From Acanthochlamys bracteata (taxonomy: Eukaryota > Streptophyta > Magnoliopsida > Pandanales > Velloziaceae), in NCBI GenBank assembly GCA_019914995.1, contig CM034127.1, forward strand, positions 7,316,001-7,380,000: DNA of 64,000 nt, written 5' to 3'. The notes below the pieces were generated by a model. That model saw only the letters and a program-made list of their open reading frames with translations, was not told the DNA's origin and did not search any database. Below, piece by piece: positions 25,341-35,879 of this stretch (positions within the stretch are counted from its first letter, which is position 1; the number at the start of each line of letters is the position of its first letter). Position numbers and translations under genes: made by a program.

Positions 25341-25414
25341 ACTACAACTAAAAACCACTTTAATATGGACTGAAATTGCAGCAAGAACACGAGCATTTTT
25401 TGTACAAACACAAA

Positions 25415-25717
25415 TTACTCCAGTACGCGCCTATGTTTGCACCATGCCAGAGCAAGGATATATTTCGACAAGCTGTAAGTAGCACCACCTCCCATTGTCC
25501 ACAAAAACTCAGGAGTACTCCACTTTTTCCTCAAACAGATTGTTTTGGATGCTCCTATCAATTATACATGCTAATACAATAAAGCATTGACTATAAAAGA
25601 GTAGATGTAGTTAACATCACCTCCACATGAAGCAAATGGTTCTGCTTATCATCCAACATCATATTGATGTAGTCCACACTCCACCGTGTCATCCACATAT
25701 TCCTTAGCTTCAGAAAT
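25415..25717 (-). pseudogene. MRS2: MRS2/MGT-type magnesium transporter, C-terminal fragment
   Basis: Two exon-like blocks match the C-terminal end of plant MRS2 (CorA-family) Mg2+ channels. Block 1 (25717-25591) follows a TTCTAG acceptor. It reads AKEYVDDT in one frame, then DYINMMLDDKQNHLL and VMLTTSTLL in another, and ends in a stop. Block 2 (25507-25415) reads FLWTMGGG ... LALAWCKHRRVLE-stop, the usual ending of this family. In intact members the 'VMLTTATL' helix continues into the GMN selectivity motif. Here a stop replaces it and no GMN is found before block 2. A frameshift inside 'DDT-EDYIN' and the lost GMN mark it as a pseudogene. A faint further match (DVEE...) lies near 26200; upstream exons are not recognised. 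Confidence 0.75.
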
Positions 25718-25719
25718 CT

Positions 25720-28200
25720 AGAATTAAAACAATTGAAGTTTAACATGAGCAAACAACTATAAAATAATATCGTTATATATTTACTACCATGAGCTAAAAA
25801 TTCCCATGTCAATCAAATACCTATTACATGACAAGTCGTTGTATGGAACATCACGGTCATTTTAAAGTTAAAAGGCATTTAATAATTCAGTACTAAAAAT
25901 TTATCATTTTTCATAAAGAGACAGATTATGCCAGCCTTGTAAATACTTCCTGCCAAATCTCTTTCATGAAGATAAGTACCTCAAGTCTATCAGTGCACAC
26001 CTTCTAGTAAATGCCAGGTATTATTCAACTTCATGTCCCTTCAAAACTCCACTTTTAAAGCATGTTTGCTGGATGTGAGGTCATTAGAATAGTATTTAAA
26101 TGATTTATGATACACAACCTTAACTATTAGTCATCCAAAAATTGAAATATGTTGATGCAGTCAAAGTGAAATGGAAGTCAAACAATGACCCGAAGAGCTT
26201 TCTACCCTAGAAAGGAAGCAGTCAAGACAATCTCTTGATGCTCCTCTACATCATAATTGGCTATCCAACCCTAACCATAAAGGTTCCTTCCCTCCATTAT
26301 ATAAATAAACCAACAATTTCAGTGAAATCAAGGTCTAAACAAAAAACAGTAACCAATCCAATATCAAACTCCTTATTCTTAGAAGTTTCCTATAGCAAAC
26401 AAAATTCCTTCTGAAATACTCACTAACAGTGGAAAGCATATACTTTGCTATTTAGTATGAGATTCTATAATCAACAAATCTAATGAAAAGAACCAGGTTT
26501 CATTTAGATGATAGCAAGAATAACAAGTCCGTCGATAGAGATAACTACAACATGGTTTGTAGAATCTAAAGCCAAGAAATTTTCAGGAAGTTGTCTACGG
26601 TTAGGTGATCAAGAAGTCAAACAAAATTCCTTTAGTGAACCCATTTAGTACGAAATCTTCTTGATTTGAAAATAAAAAATCCAATTTTTTTGCGTGTAAG
26701 AATAAACGAAACTGGAGTAACATGAATTTTAACTTGCTTACTTGCAAGAAAGAAAGTTGCTAGGTTTCTGAACATTGCTTCTCCGAGAATTGTAAACTTG
26801 TACTCTTTCAACTCCAAATTTGCTCTTTCAGATGAGAATTTATGAAGATTAGAGTCTTCCCTGCACTTAGAAGAAGCAAGTTTAATTTTGGGAGAAAAAA
26901 AAACTTTGAGATTTTAGAAAATGCTATTCGGTTCAAGAATTCAATAGACAAATAGACAATGCCAATACTAAAAAAAAAAAAAAAAAAGAAATATTCAATA
27001 GACAAACAATAAAATCGCTTATCTTTCAACAAAAAATTAAAAGGAATATGTTGCTCAATAATTTTCTCACATTTAAAAGAAGTTTAAAAAAGCAGTAAAA
27101 ATTTCAAGAATATATATACCTCTGTGCAAAAAGGAGAATTTTCACCAAAAATCACAAACAAAGCAAAAAAAAAAATGAAAGAACTTTTAATATCATGTTT
27201 CTCAAAATTAAAGGTAATTCTTTTATCCATGGTAATTCTTGGATATTAAACAAAGATGACGAGAGGTCAACCAAGGTATTGCACAGCAAGATAACAATTA
27301 TGCATATATTAGAGTACTTTAATCTGTAGTTCAATTAAAAAAATATAAAAAACAAACTAACAAAAAAAAAAAAAACAGAGAAGAAAAGAAATGAAACTTG
27401 AATTTGATTGTTTATTTTTAGAACAGAAGTCTGGAAGCAATCAACGATTTTTCAGAAAACAAATCGAACTAGAGAAATTTCGATCACATATTGAAATCTC
27501 AACGAGAGAGTAGTAAGTGAGTACATATCCAAATTACCGTTAGGTGATTAGAACAGTCGCCGAAGATGGCGATGACGGTATAGGAGCTACAGCGTGGAGG
27601 AGGTTGGCGATAAGAAAAATAAAATCTAAAGAAATAGATAGTGATCTGTTTTTGGTTGATTGAAATCACAAACGAATAGCTTGATTAATTTGCCTTTGAT
27701 TGTTCTCCTGATCAAATTCAAATAATGAAACTGAATGGGAATTTGAGATAAATCAGAGTAGCACACGAAACATAGTAGAACCGACTTGGGAGTAAATAGA
27801 TGAAGAAAAGAACGAAGGGATATATTAAGTGGGTAAAAAGAAATTCAATATACATAAGTCAAATACCCAGAACACTAAACAATTCTTCTTCAATCCAATA
27901 ACAAAAAGAGATCAAATTTTTTTCGTCTCCCCCACCTTAGATCTCATTCTAAGAACAGCATGAACTTCTTAAACTGAACAAAAAAAAAATCCACAAAACA
28001 ATCATAAAAAAAACTGTCAACCTTATCTCAAACACCAAAACAGGTAAAACTTTCTCAGATTTGTTAATAAAAATCTCTGAGTCTGTTTTTAACACAAATT
28101 TATTAACAAAATTTTTTTTAAATATTTAGATTCTCATATCTGTACCGGAAACAAGGGAGAGCACGAAGGAGAACGGCGTCGGAGTGCCGAAAATGAGACA
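25720..28200. other. Intergenic DNA, possible eroded upstream part of the MRS2 locus
   Basis: Beyond a weak MRS2-like DVEE match near 26200 (minus) I see no convincing exon. A slightly GC-richer patch at 27540-27610 looks like a 5' exon or UTR on the minus strand but carries no recognisable protein. Homopolymer A/T runs are frequent. Confidence 0.3.
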
Positions 28201-28211
28201 ATCGCGTCCTT

Positions 28212-28622
28212 TTGAATCTTTTCACTTTGCTAGAGAAATTAAAACAAATCACACCAAAGAGAACGAATTTCGCTCAGCAGAAGCTTGCGAAGTTCCGAAC
28301 AGCAGTGGATCAACAAAATTTGGAGCTTACTGAGTTCGGGAAGGGGAATAAATTGAAAATTAAAGCGTTTTCGAAAGGGGAAGAAGTAGCGAGGAACTGC
28401 AACGAAGTTAAAACATGCCCAAAAAGAATGTCGGAACTGAAGTTCTGCGCGTGTGGAACTGAAAACTCGAGTTTCCAGTTCCGTGTGCAAATGAAATGTG
28501 AGAAGACAATGAAACTTCAATTTTGGCAGGAGAAACTAGAATTCCACGACTTAGAAACACGCCCAAAAAAATGTTTTTTGCAGAATGTGTACTTTAAGAA
28601 ATGGTCATGTGACAACTGCTAA
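28212..28622 (+). other. Unidentified 136-codon open frame
   Basis: An uninterrupted plus-strand frame begins MNLFTLLEKLKQ and ends WSCDNC. It is Lys/Gln-rich with nine cysteines toward the C-terminus and shows no motif I know. The minus strand is also open for 93 codons (28239-28520), so base composition may explain both. A 28-nt near-perfect palindrome lies inside at 28455-28482. No splice context or promoter supports it as a gene. Confidence 0.2.
28455..28482. repeat. 28-nt near-perfect palindrome
   Basis: GGAACTG is mirrored by CAGTTCC around a central AAACTCGAGTTT, with a single mismatched pair. It could form a hairpin; no function is evident. Confidence 0.6.
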
Positions 28623-28629
28623 TGTGGAA

Positions 28630-29626
28630 TTTTACATGGCTGTCTTGTGCCCGAAGGTATTATTTTGTAGTCTTTATTAGTTATCTATTAAATTTTATTT
28701 AATTTTAATAAATATTTTTAAAATTAAAATTTTAAAGTATTAGATAAAATTATGTTATTAAATTTTTGTATTTATAATTTTATTTAATTTTTAAAATAAA
28801 AATTAAATTTATTTAAAAAAATTAAATAAACTTTTATTAATTCTTTCTTTATTGAATCATCCTAGTAGGGTTTTGTTGAAATAACAAGTTAACAACCCCA
28901 TCCAACAAAAATCTTTCTTTTTTTATTATTTTAATTTATTTATTTTGATGTTTTTGTGCTTGTTTGAGACCACTTTTTAATTTATCTCAATTTTAATTTT
29001 TTATTTTCTAAAAACTTCTCTATAGTATTATAGAAAATATTTTTAAAATTTTGAAAAATATAAATAAACTGTAACTCATAAAATTTGTATATATATAATA
29101 TGTACTGTATAAAAAACTCATTTTTGAAAAAAAAATATAAAAACTCTTTTTTAATAAAAGTATTTTATTTTGAGCAATTCTAACGACTCCCTTTAGCCAT
29201 CCTCGATAAATACATTGAGCTAGAATTCACTAGGTTGAGTGGAGTTTCAACCTTGCTATAATTCTACTAGGTTGAGGCTAACGTCTTCAAGTTATGGCCT
29301 CTCAGCTTATGCTCTTGAACAAATGTTAGCTTAGTGTTATGCTTGGTTTCGGTCATATGATGGGGTTACACTCAAGTATAGCTAACTAAATTGTCACATC
29401 TTTAATTAACAACCTTTTTGTGTTGAGCTTATCCACTTCACTATCTTAACCACTTGCATGTTTTTCCTTCGTATTAGCGAATAGAAGAAGGTAGTTGTTG
29501 TTCGACAAGCAAAAGAAGTTCATCCCCATAAACCTGAGGTAATTTATATGTGATGTAATTTATATCTTTTAGCGTTCACTTTTTCAAGAGTATTTTGCAG
29601 CAATGACAAAAAATTGAAAAATCTGA
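28630..29626. other. AT-rich intergenic DNA
   Basis: No gene is seen. A short imperfect direct repeat ('aattc-actaggttgag') occurs twice, at about 29223-29240 and 29260-29276. Confidence 0.35.
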
Positions 29627-31984
29627 GGCCCCGTTTGAACGTGCTGAAATTTTTGTGCTTTTAAAATAAAGTTACTTTAAGTGCTATAAGCGGCTGTGAA
29701 GTTTTTGTTATAAAAATAATTTTATGCTGAAAAGTGTTTGGATAAATTATTACTGTATCGTATTTTTTAATGTAAAAAATTGAATAAAGTGTTTAGCTAA
29801 ACTTATACTTATTTATATATAAAGTATAAATGACTGAAATACCCCTGAATATATAATAATTAATATATTATGAAATTTTTAATTCTTTTTTATATATTAT
29901 TTATTTTTTAAATTTAATAAATTTATTATATAAAAATTATATAAATAATTACTTGTATCAATATTTATAAATTTATTAACAAATTATATTATTGATATCA
30001 ATCAATAATTAATTTGAATAATATTGATTATATAATAATTATTATAATATTAGATTTAAAAAATATTTTTAAATATTTATTATAAGTTTTTATATTATTT
30101 TGTAAATTTAGTATTATTATGATATATTAGTAAATAATTTTTGAAATGTATTTAAATCTCTATAAATTATAGATTTTATTTTTATGATGTAAAAATATTA
30201 AATAAATATTGAACAATTAATAGAGTCAATCATTAATAATATCAAACAAATCTTAATATAGATATTATACGGTCATACATATTATAGCAAAATAAAATAC
30301 ATTTATAAGATTAAATAAAAACACAATATTTATAATGGTCACGAGTCTCTTACATACTCTTGATAAGTATTCCCTGCATAAATTAGCTTGTTGAGTTAAA
30401 AAATAAAGAAACCTTTGAATGTTTTGTGAGACTATGTCCCGAGTTAAAATTAAGAAACATTTAAAAGGATAAAACTGGAACAGAAAAAGACTTGAAAGGA
30501 GAAGAAAAAAACAAGCAAGGATGGTGCACGAGGACATCAGTAGAAACAAGGGCTCCATGGGCTTTTGCTCATGACAATGTAAAACATATATTACCCAAGT
30601 AATGGAATCAACAACTCAATAATGATACATTAACAATAAGGGAGTCCAAATACATTAACAATAGGGAGTTTAAAATTTATAAATAAGACAAGTAGCAAAC
30701 AGCAATTACTTGAGAAAGCAATGCCAAGCATGATGACTTCCTAATCTACGCCTTTCAGGTTTGATGTGAGCCACTGCTGCTACCACCACCACCTCCATTA
30801 CCGTGCGACCACCATCTCCTAAAAGCAGATGTCACGAAACTCCTTCTAGCTAATATTCCGATCCTTGCTCTAGAGAAGGGCGACCTGCTACTGCTGCTTG
30901 AAGGAAGATTCATTGCTGCAATCCGATCAACCAGTGCAGGAATTTGGTCAACCACATTATCTAACAACCCACTATCACTTGCACCACTTGCATCCAACAG
31001 CTCCACAGATCCTGCAATTCACTGCAAGAGATCCAACGAGCACTACAGAGCGACCAGAGAGTAATTGCAGACTCAGCATTCTTCTGACCCTGCTGATTTT
31101 TATTATGGTTATTGTTCATCCTCACCGACGTTGTTCGGCGTGGATCCTCGGATGCGTTTCAGCGACAATTCTTCGAGGGACTTCGAATCGTGAACAATTG
31201 CAAAGACGCCCTGCGGACCAAACGTGCACGAAGCACACGAAAGCTTCCGACAATTGAAAGCTAGCGACGGCATCGCCGCCGGGGTTAAATTCCGACAATA
31301 CCGAATCTTCAATCTCAGTAGATTCCAGCACCTTGAAACGATATCAGCGAACGCTACGTCGTCAATCGATTCCGCCCGCCGATTGCATTTGAGCGCGAGT
31401 TTAGCGACAAAATCGAACCCACTAAGCAGGCCAGGAGCTCCAGCAGCTGAAGTAGCACAAGCATCGAGAGAAAGCCGGCGACGGCTTTGTCCTTCAACAA
31501 CCAACCGTCGGCGACAAACAATTACTGCTTCTGCGCCACCGCCGCCATCGCTTCTGTTTCAATGAATCTCACCGCCGCCACCAACCATCGAGAGAAAACA
31601 GAAACAATTACCGCTTCTGCTTCTGACCCTGCTTCAATGCTTCAAAGAAAACAGAAAAATCAGCGTCGGAGAAGCAAATCGCTGCTGTGGGAGAAGGATC
31701 GCGGCTGCGAGAAAGAGCGACTGAGTGGGAGGAGAGAAATGAGAGAAAACGAGTGGTGTGGGTGTGGCAGAAGATATATCTATCTCTGTAATTTAGCAAA
31801 CTAATAACGGGCCATTCCAATGTCTTTATGAAAAACCGCCGCGCGGCAATGAAAGCACCGATTGGTGCTTTTATTTTTTCACTATTGAAAGTTGCTTAAA
31901 GCGAGTAAAAGCATTTCATACCGAACAATACTTTTACTGTACTGTACTTTATTAAAGCTTAAAGCACCACAGCCAAACAGGGCC
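29627..31984 (-). mobile_element. TIR-bounded non-autonomous DNA transposon carrying F-box gene fragments
   Basis: The left end GGCCCCGTTTGAACGTG and the reverse complement of the right end GGCCCTGTTTGGCTGTG match at 13 of 17 bases. Both ends then carry GTGCTTT and related A/T-rich words. The 'GGCC(C/T)TGTTTG' ends recall hAT or PIF-like elements, but no clean target duplication is visible, so the superfamily is unresolved. The left 1.1 kb is AT-rich filler. The right part (30755-31560) holds coding fragments of a VFB-type F-box gene on the minus strand. No transposase is present. Confidence 0.6.
30755..31504 (-). pseudogene. VFB: Captured fragments of a VFB-type F-box/LRR gene
   Basis: The upper block (31504-31126) encodes an LRR stretch typical of the plant VIER F-BOX PROTEINE family: EGQSRRRLSLDA, LALKCNRRAESI, NLLRLKIRYCRNLT, KLSCASCTFGPQG and LEELSLKRIRG. 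The lower block (31011-30755) encodes the family-like C-terminus (LPSSSSSRSPFSRARIGIL, FVTSAFRRWWS) and a stop. A donor GTGAGG at 31125 and an acceptor TTGCAG ending at 31012 would remove 114 nt and join the blocks in phase 1, giving an open frame of about 212 codons. The F-box proper and the middle LRRs are missing, so it cannot be a normal SCF adaptor. It lies wholly within the TIR element at 29627-31984, which indicates gene capture. Expression is unknown. Confidence 0.65.
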
Positions 31985-32856
31985 GAGTTGATAAAGGCTT
32001 ATTAGATATAACAAGCTGTTTAGTTGATTTGCTACAATAATATCAGGTCGCAAGATGTTGCTTGAAACATGCTGCTTCAGTAGTAGTAAACACCTTCCTT
32101 ATAGCGGACATGCTCGTTGACGAGACCGAGAGCCTATGTTTTAGTTGTGTTAGGATTTTTGTTTCTTCAACTCTATACTTCTTTGTTAGGATTTTTTTTT
32201 CTTCAACTCTATAATCTATCAAATGCTTATCCATGTGCTCGTGTATTAGGTTGTGCTTAGTAGGTGAATTTGAGTATAGCAAAATGAGGAACCTTTGTAT
32301 TAACAAAGTGTGTAGATCCTTCGAGTATGTAATTTGCAAGATAAATTATGGTATAGCAAAAATTATTGATTTATTATCATACAATATTGATATTTTTATT
32401 GATAAATATAAACAATGCAGTAATTATGATATTATTTTTGATGAAAATAATATTTTTCTATAATTTGTAACAAATGGGAAGCTGCAACGGAATATTGTGC
32501 TTTCTACCAAATCTTTATGTCACTTCAGACTCTTTTGCAAGGGTGATAATGGCACGATGTGCAACAAAAATATTTCGTCGTTGTGATCTACCGTGACCAC
32601 TTTTTGAACTATCAGGACTATCCTTTTCTAATTGTAGAAATTAATATTGTAGTGGAAGATACTTTTGAACATCTTATATTTGCAGGTTTGAGGCTTCTCA
32701 TTAATGAAATGCAATATAGTGTTTTAGATGGTGTTTTCAAAAAATGCTAATAATGTTTGAATTTATATACGAAAATTAATTAAAAAGAATTATACTTTTT
32801 TATTTTTCTTATTTTCAGCAATTTTGTGTTGTGTGAGTGTATTTTATGAAAACTTA
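31985..32856. other. Short intergenic spacer between two gene-capturing elements
   Basis: AT-rich with only small open frames (for example 32233-32463 and 32559-32750, plus strand) that show no domain. No repeat or RNA gene is recognised. Confidence 0.35.
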
Positions 32857-33559
32857 GGTTGTGTTTGGTTTACGGATAGATAAAGGAGATGGGATAAAGG
32901 AAAATCAATTTCTCCCCATGTTGTGTTTGGTTTCTAAGTTACTGTTCGAAGAAGAGAGAAAATGAGAGGGAAAGGGGGTAAAAAAAGTACTGTTCGCGGG
33001 TAGGGGAGACAAAACCATCGAGATCGCTGGCGCTAGGGCTTTTCTCATTCCTACTCCCCGCGTCTTCTCTCCGCGCTCGCTCCAGCTCGCTCCTGCGCTC
33101 ATTCTCGCTCCCTTTCGTCGGCGACCAGTCTTTGCTGCGGTATCTCTTTCTCTTTTTAAATCGAAATCAACATCTTCTTCTTCAGCCGCGAACCCCTCCT
33201 TCCTCACAGCAGCAATCGCCTCCACGAGCCACCGCTGTTCCTTCGTTCTCAACGCCGTTGCTCGCGATCAACACGGCCACTCCTCGAGATCAACCGCTGC
33301 TTGGAATAGCGACGTGTAGCTGCTCTTTGCAATTGCTATTTCTTCCTCCTCAACGTCGTTGCTTGCGAATCGTCGCTGCTGCTACTCCAATATGCTGCCG
33401 GCTGTGTGTTGCTTTGTTTTCCTCTCTGATAACTGGATTATATTGCTAAAATGTATAACTGTTGTCCTTTTTGCAAACTTGAAGCGTGAAACACACACGG
33501 TCGTCGCTTATAAGCGAGTCGTTCTCCTAGGAAACATTTCACCCAATCTTGGAAAACAG

Positions 33560-34403
33560 ATGGCGGTCAGCTGCATCGCGACATTCACTACTGCCCGATT
33601 TCAGGCACCCTCAGTCTTTCTCGACTCAGCCAAGCTCTCTGCGTCGGGATCTTCTTTCTGGGCCCCGGTTCGAGTTGCCACCGTGCCGACTCGGCGTCTC
33701 TGTACTTCGTCACGGCGACAGATTACTCTGCAGGTGAGAACGAATCACCGTTCTTTTAATTCTTCTACTTCTCTAATTCAATTGCTGAAAATTTTATTTT
33801 AACAGGTTTATTACATGTTTCATTTGTCATTAGTGTTTATTCATTTGGGAATTGCTAGTTAATCGTTAGACCACAAGGAACAGGTAGAACTTTTTCTTTT
33901 TTGATTCGCTTGTTAAACATCCTCATTTTGATTCCAGCAACGGAGTGGAAATCTGTGTTTCTTTAATATGATTTAGTTAGTTAAATTAAAGCTCTACAGA
34001 TTGCTAAAGTGTTGGTTGTTGATTTCTTCATAAGCTTCGCTCTCAGGAAAGTATCTAGGCATAGTGAACTAAGCCTTACTTGTAAGGAGGAAAGATTGAC
34101 AACACTACTAACACGAAAATTGACAAATAAGAACAAGAATTTGATATTCTGGGTATCCATAGTCCATAACTGATATATCATCACCTGCATGAGCTAAGTC
34201 GCTGTATGCCTTACAAATCCGCATTTTAAAATTGACTTTGTTCATGTACAGAAAATTTCTTTTTCGGAATGTTAGACAAAACGAAGTCCTTGAAAATGGT
34301 GAAGATTGACACAGAGAAGTATCCAAGCATTGCAAACCGTTACAAAATTGAAGCTCTGCCCACATTCATCATTTTCAAAGACGGAAAGCCATGCGATCGC
34401 TTT
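33560..34403 (+). pseudogene. TRXY: Thioredoxin Y (plastid) fragment lacking the active-site exon
   Basis: Exon 1 (33560-33733) starts MAVSCIATFTTARF and reads as a Ser/Arg-rich transit peptide up to a GTGAG donor. A second exon (34252-34403) encodes MVKIDTEKYPSIANRYKIEA, then LPTFIIFKDGKPCDRF, ending at a GTATGT donor. This is the hallmark of plant thioredoxin Y, including the cis-Pro region 'LPTF'. Between them I find no WCGPC redox motif, and no final 'EGAL...' exon follows. The start of exon 2 (ENFFFGMLDKTKS) does not match the family. Without WCGPC the product could not act as a dithiol reductase. It lies inside the TIR-like element at 32857-35873, so capture or decay after transposition is the likely origin. 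Confidence 0.7.
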
Positions 34404-34670
34404 GTATGTAGAACTTCTCCATACTGAGCTTAGCTTTGAACTGAGTTAGCCAGAATGTGCTAATCTGTTCTTTTCTTCTTCTTTTTTTTTTTTTTTTTTT
34501 GCTAGCTTCTGTTGCTAATGATTACCGCTATGCTCAAATGATTCAGTTTGTTTCTGAATTTTGTTGAGGATCAATGTAATTGATTAGCACAGTGTGATAA
34601 AGCTGTGATGGTTTTTTTTGCTAAGAAATGATAGGTTTTTGGCAATAATAACTATTGATGGATGAGACAG

Positions 34671-34781
34671 GTACTTGCAAGCGCATTGTTAAGGAACCTC
34701 ACTCTGATGAGAAGGAGGTTGAGAGAGAGGCTGCGAAGACTGCAGATATGAGGAGAAAGGTGCAGATTCTTGTGATCTCAG
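34671..34781 (+). pseudogene. Isolated exon of an unidentified gene
   Basis: A 111-nt block is bounded by an acceptor (GAGACAG) and a donor (CTCAG|GTAAC) and is open in one frame: CKRIVKEPHSDEKEVERE, then AAKTADMRRKVQILVIS. It is charged, helical-looking and unrelated to thioredoxin. I do not recognise the parent gene. Its position inside the same element suggests a second captured fragment. Confidence 0.4.
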
Positions 34782-35879
34782 GTAACAAGTACTGCTGATA
34801 TATCTGATCTTTATGTGATCTCTTCTGTTAGTTTTCAATGTGCATCTTATGTTGATAAACTGCATAAATTTTGGTGCTGCTTATATTGAATGTCTACGGT
34901 TGGATTTTTGTTTTTAATTGTAATATAAATTTTTTACATAGATAAAATTTGAGCTTCGTTCTGGCTGGAGATTGTATTTTTTTAAACCACCCTTATTATG
35001 ATTTTAGTATGTATTTCTTCTGATTGATGCAAACTTCAAATTTCTCTTGACAATTTAACAAACTCAGATGTAGGCGTAACCCTTATTCTACTATCTTGTT
35101 CTTTTGCTTACTTTGTGTGCAAAATTACTAGCAGCCTTCTTGTAATGTTGTACTCATATCTTGTTGTCATGTCTCCATGACACAATTATTTTTTTTATTA
35201 ATGAGCGCAATGCCTGTATATCTCAGAAAAATCAATAATAAAATAAAAGGGTGGTTATGTGAAATGACTGTAGGGAGATATTGGCTTGTGGTTTTCTTTG
35301 TTTATAGTTGTCGCTAAATGGAGTCTATATTTCCAAATGTGGTTCTTCACTTGCACAATTGGATCTATTCGTACTGAAAATGGAGTCTGCATTTTCAAAG
35401 GCTAGTTCTTCACTTGTAGTATTTGTATCATATTGATGATGCCACTCGCAATTGTAAGATCATGGCTTGTAGCTAATTTTTATTAATAATATTGAAGTAA
35501 AATTGAAGATATTTTTGTATTGATTGTTTTAATTTTTTATAATAGTGGCTGAATTGAAGAAAAAAATTTCTAGTATTTTGCGCAAATAAAAACTAAAATT
35601 TAAAATTTTAAAAAAATGTAAACAAAATTATGCATTTTATATTTTTCTTGAATTATTACAAAAATTTATATATAAGGGCATTTTTATCTTTTTCTTATAA
35701 TTTTTCTTTCATTCCTCTTCTAATCCAAACACAATTTACTCTTATATTTCTTTCTCTTTACTAATTTATCCAAACACAATCATAATTTTTTTCTTTCTTT
35801 CCTTCTTCTTCTTTTACTATCTTTTTCTTTCTTTCTACTTCTACTTCTTTATGAACCCTTCATCCAAACACAGTTAATG

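Larger units (their letters stand above)
32857..35873 (+). mobile_element. Probable DNA transposon carrying thioredoxin-Y and another gene's exon
   Basis: The left end GGTTGTGTTTGG and the right end CCAAACACAG are inverted and flanked on both sides by TTA, as in PIF/Harbinger insertions; a 3-bp match could be chance. TGTGTTTGG motifs recur inside both ends (about 32922, 35731 and 35793, inverted on the right), so the true border or nesting is uncertain. A GC-rich 5' region (33000-33380) is followed by splice-bounded exons of a plastid thioredoxin and of an unrelated gene, then AT-rich DNA. No transposase is present. Confidence 0.45.

Noticed and set aside
30265-30558. 97-codon minus-strand hydrophobic open frame in the F-box-carrying element
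   Set aside because: AT-rich filler giving Phe/Leu-rich text; no relation to the VFB gene or to any transposase.
29620-31992. Assignment of the F-box-carrying element to hAT or PIF by target duplication
   Set aside because: Flanks ATCTGA and GAGTTG do not give a convincing 8-bp or 3-bp duplication, so the superfamily is left open.
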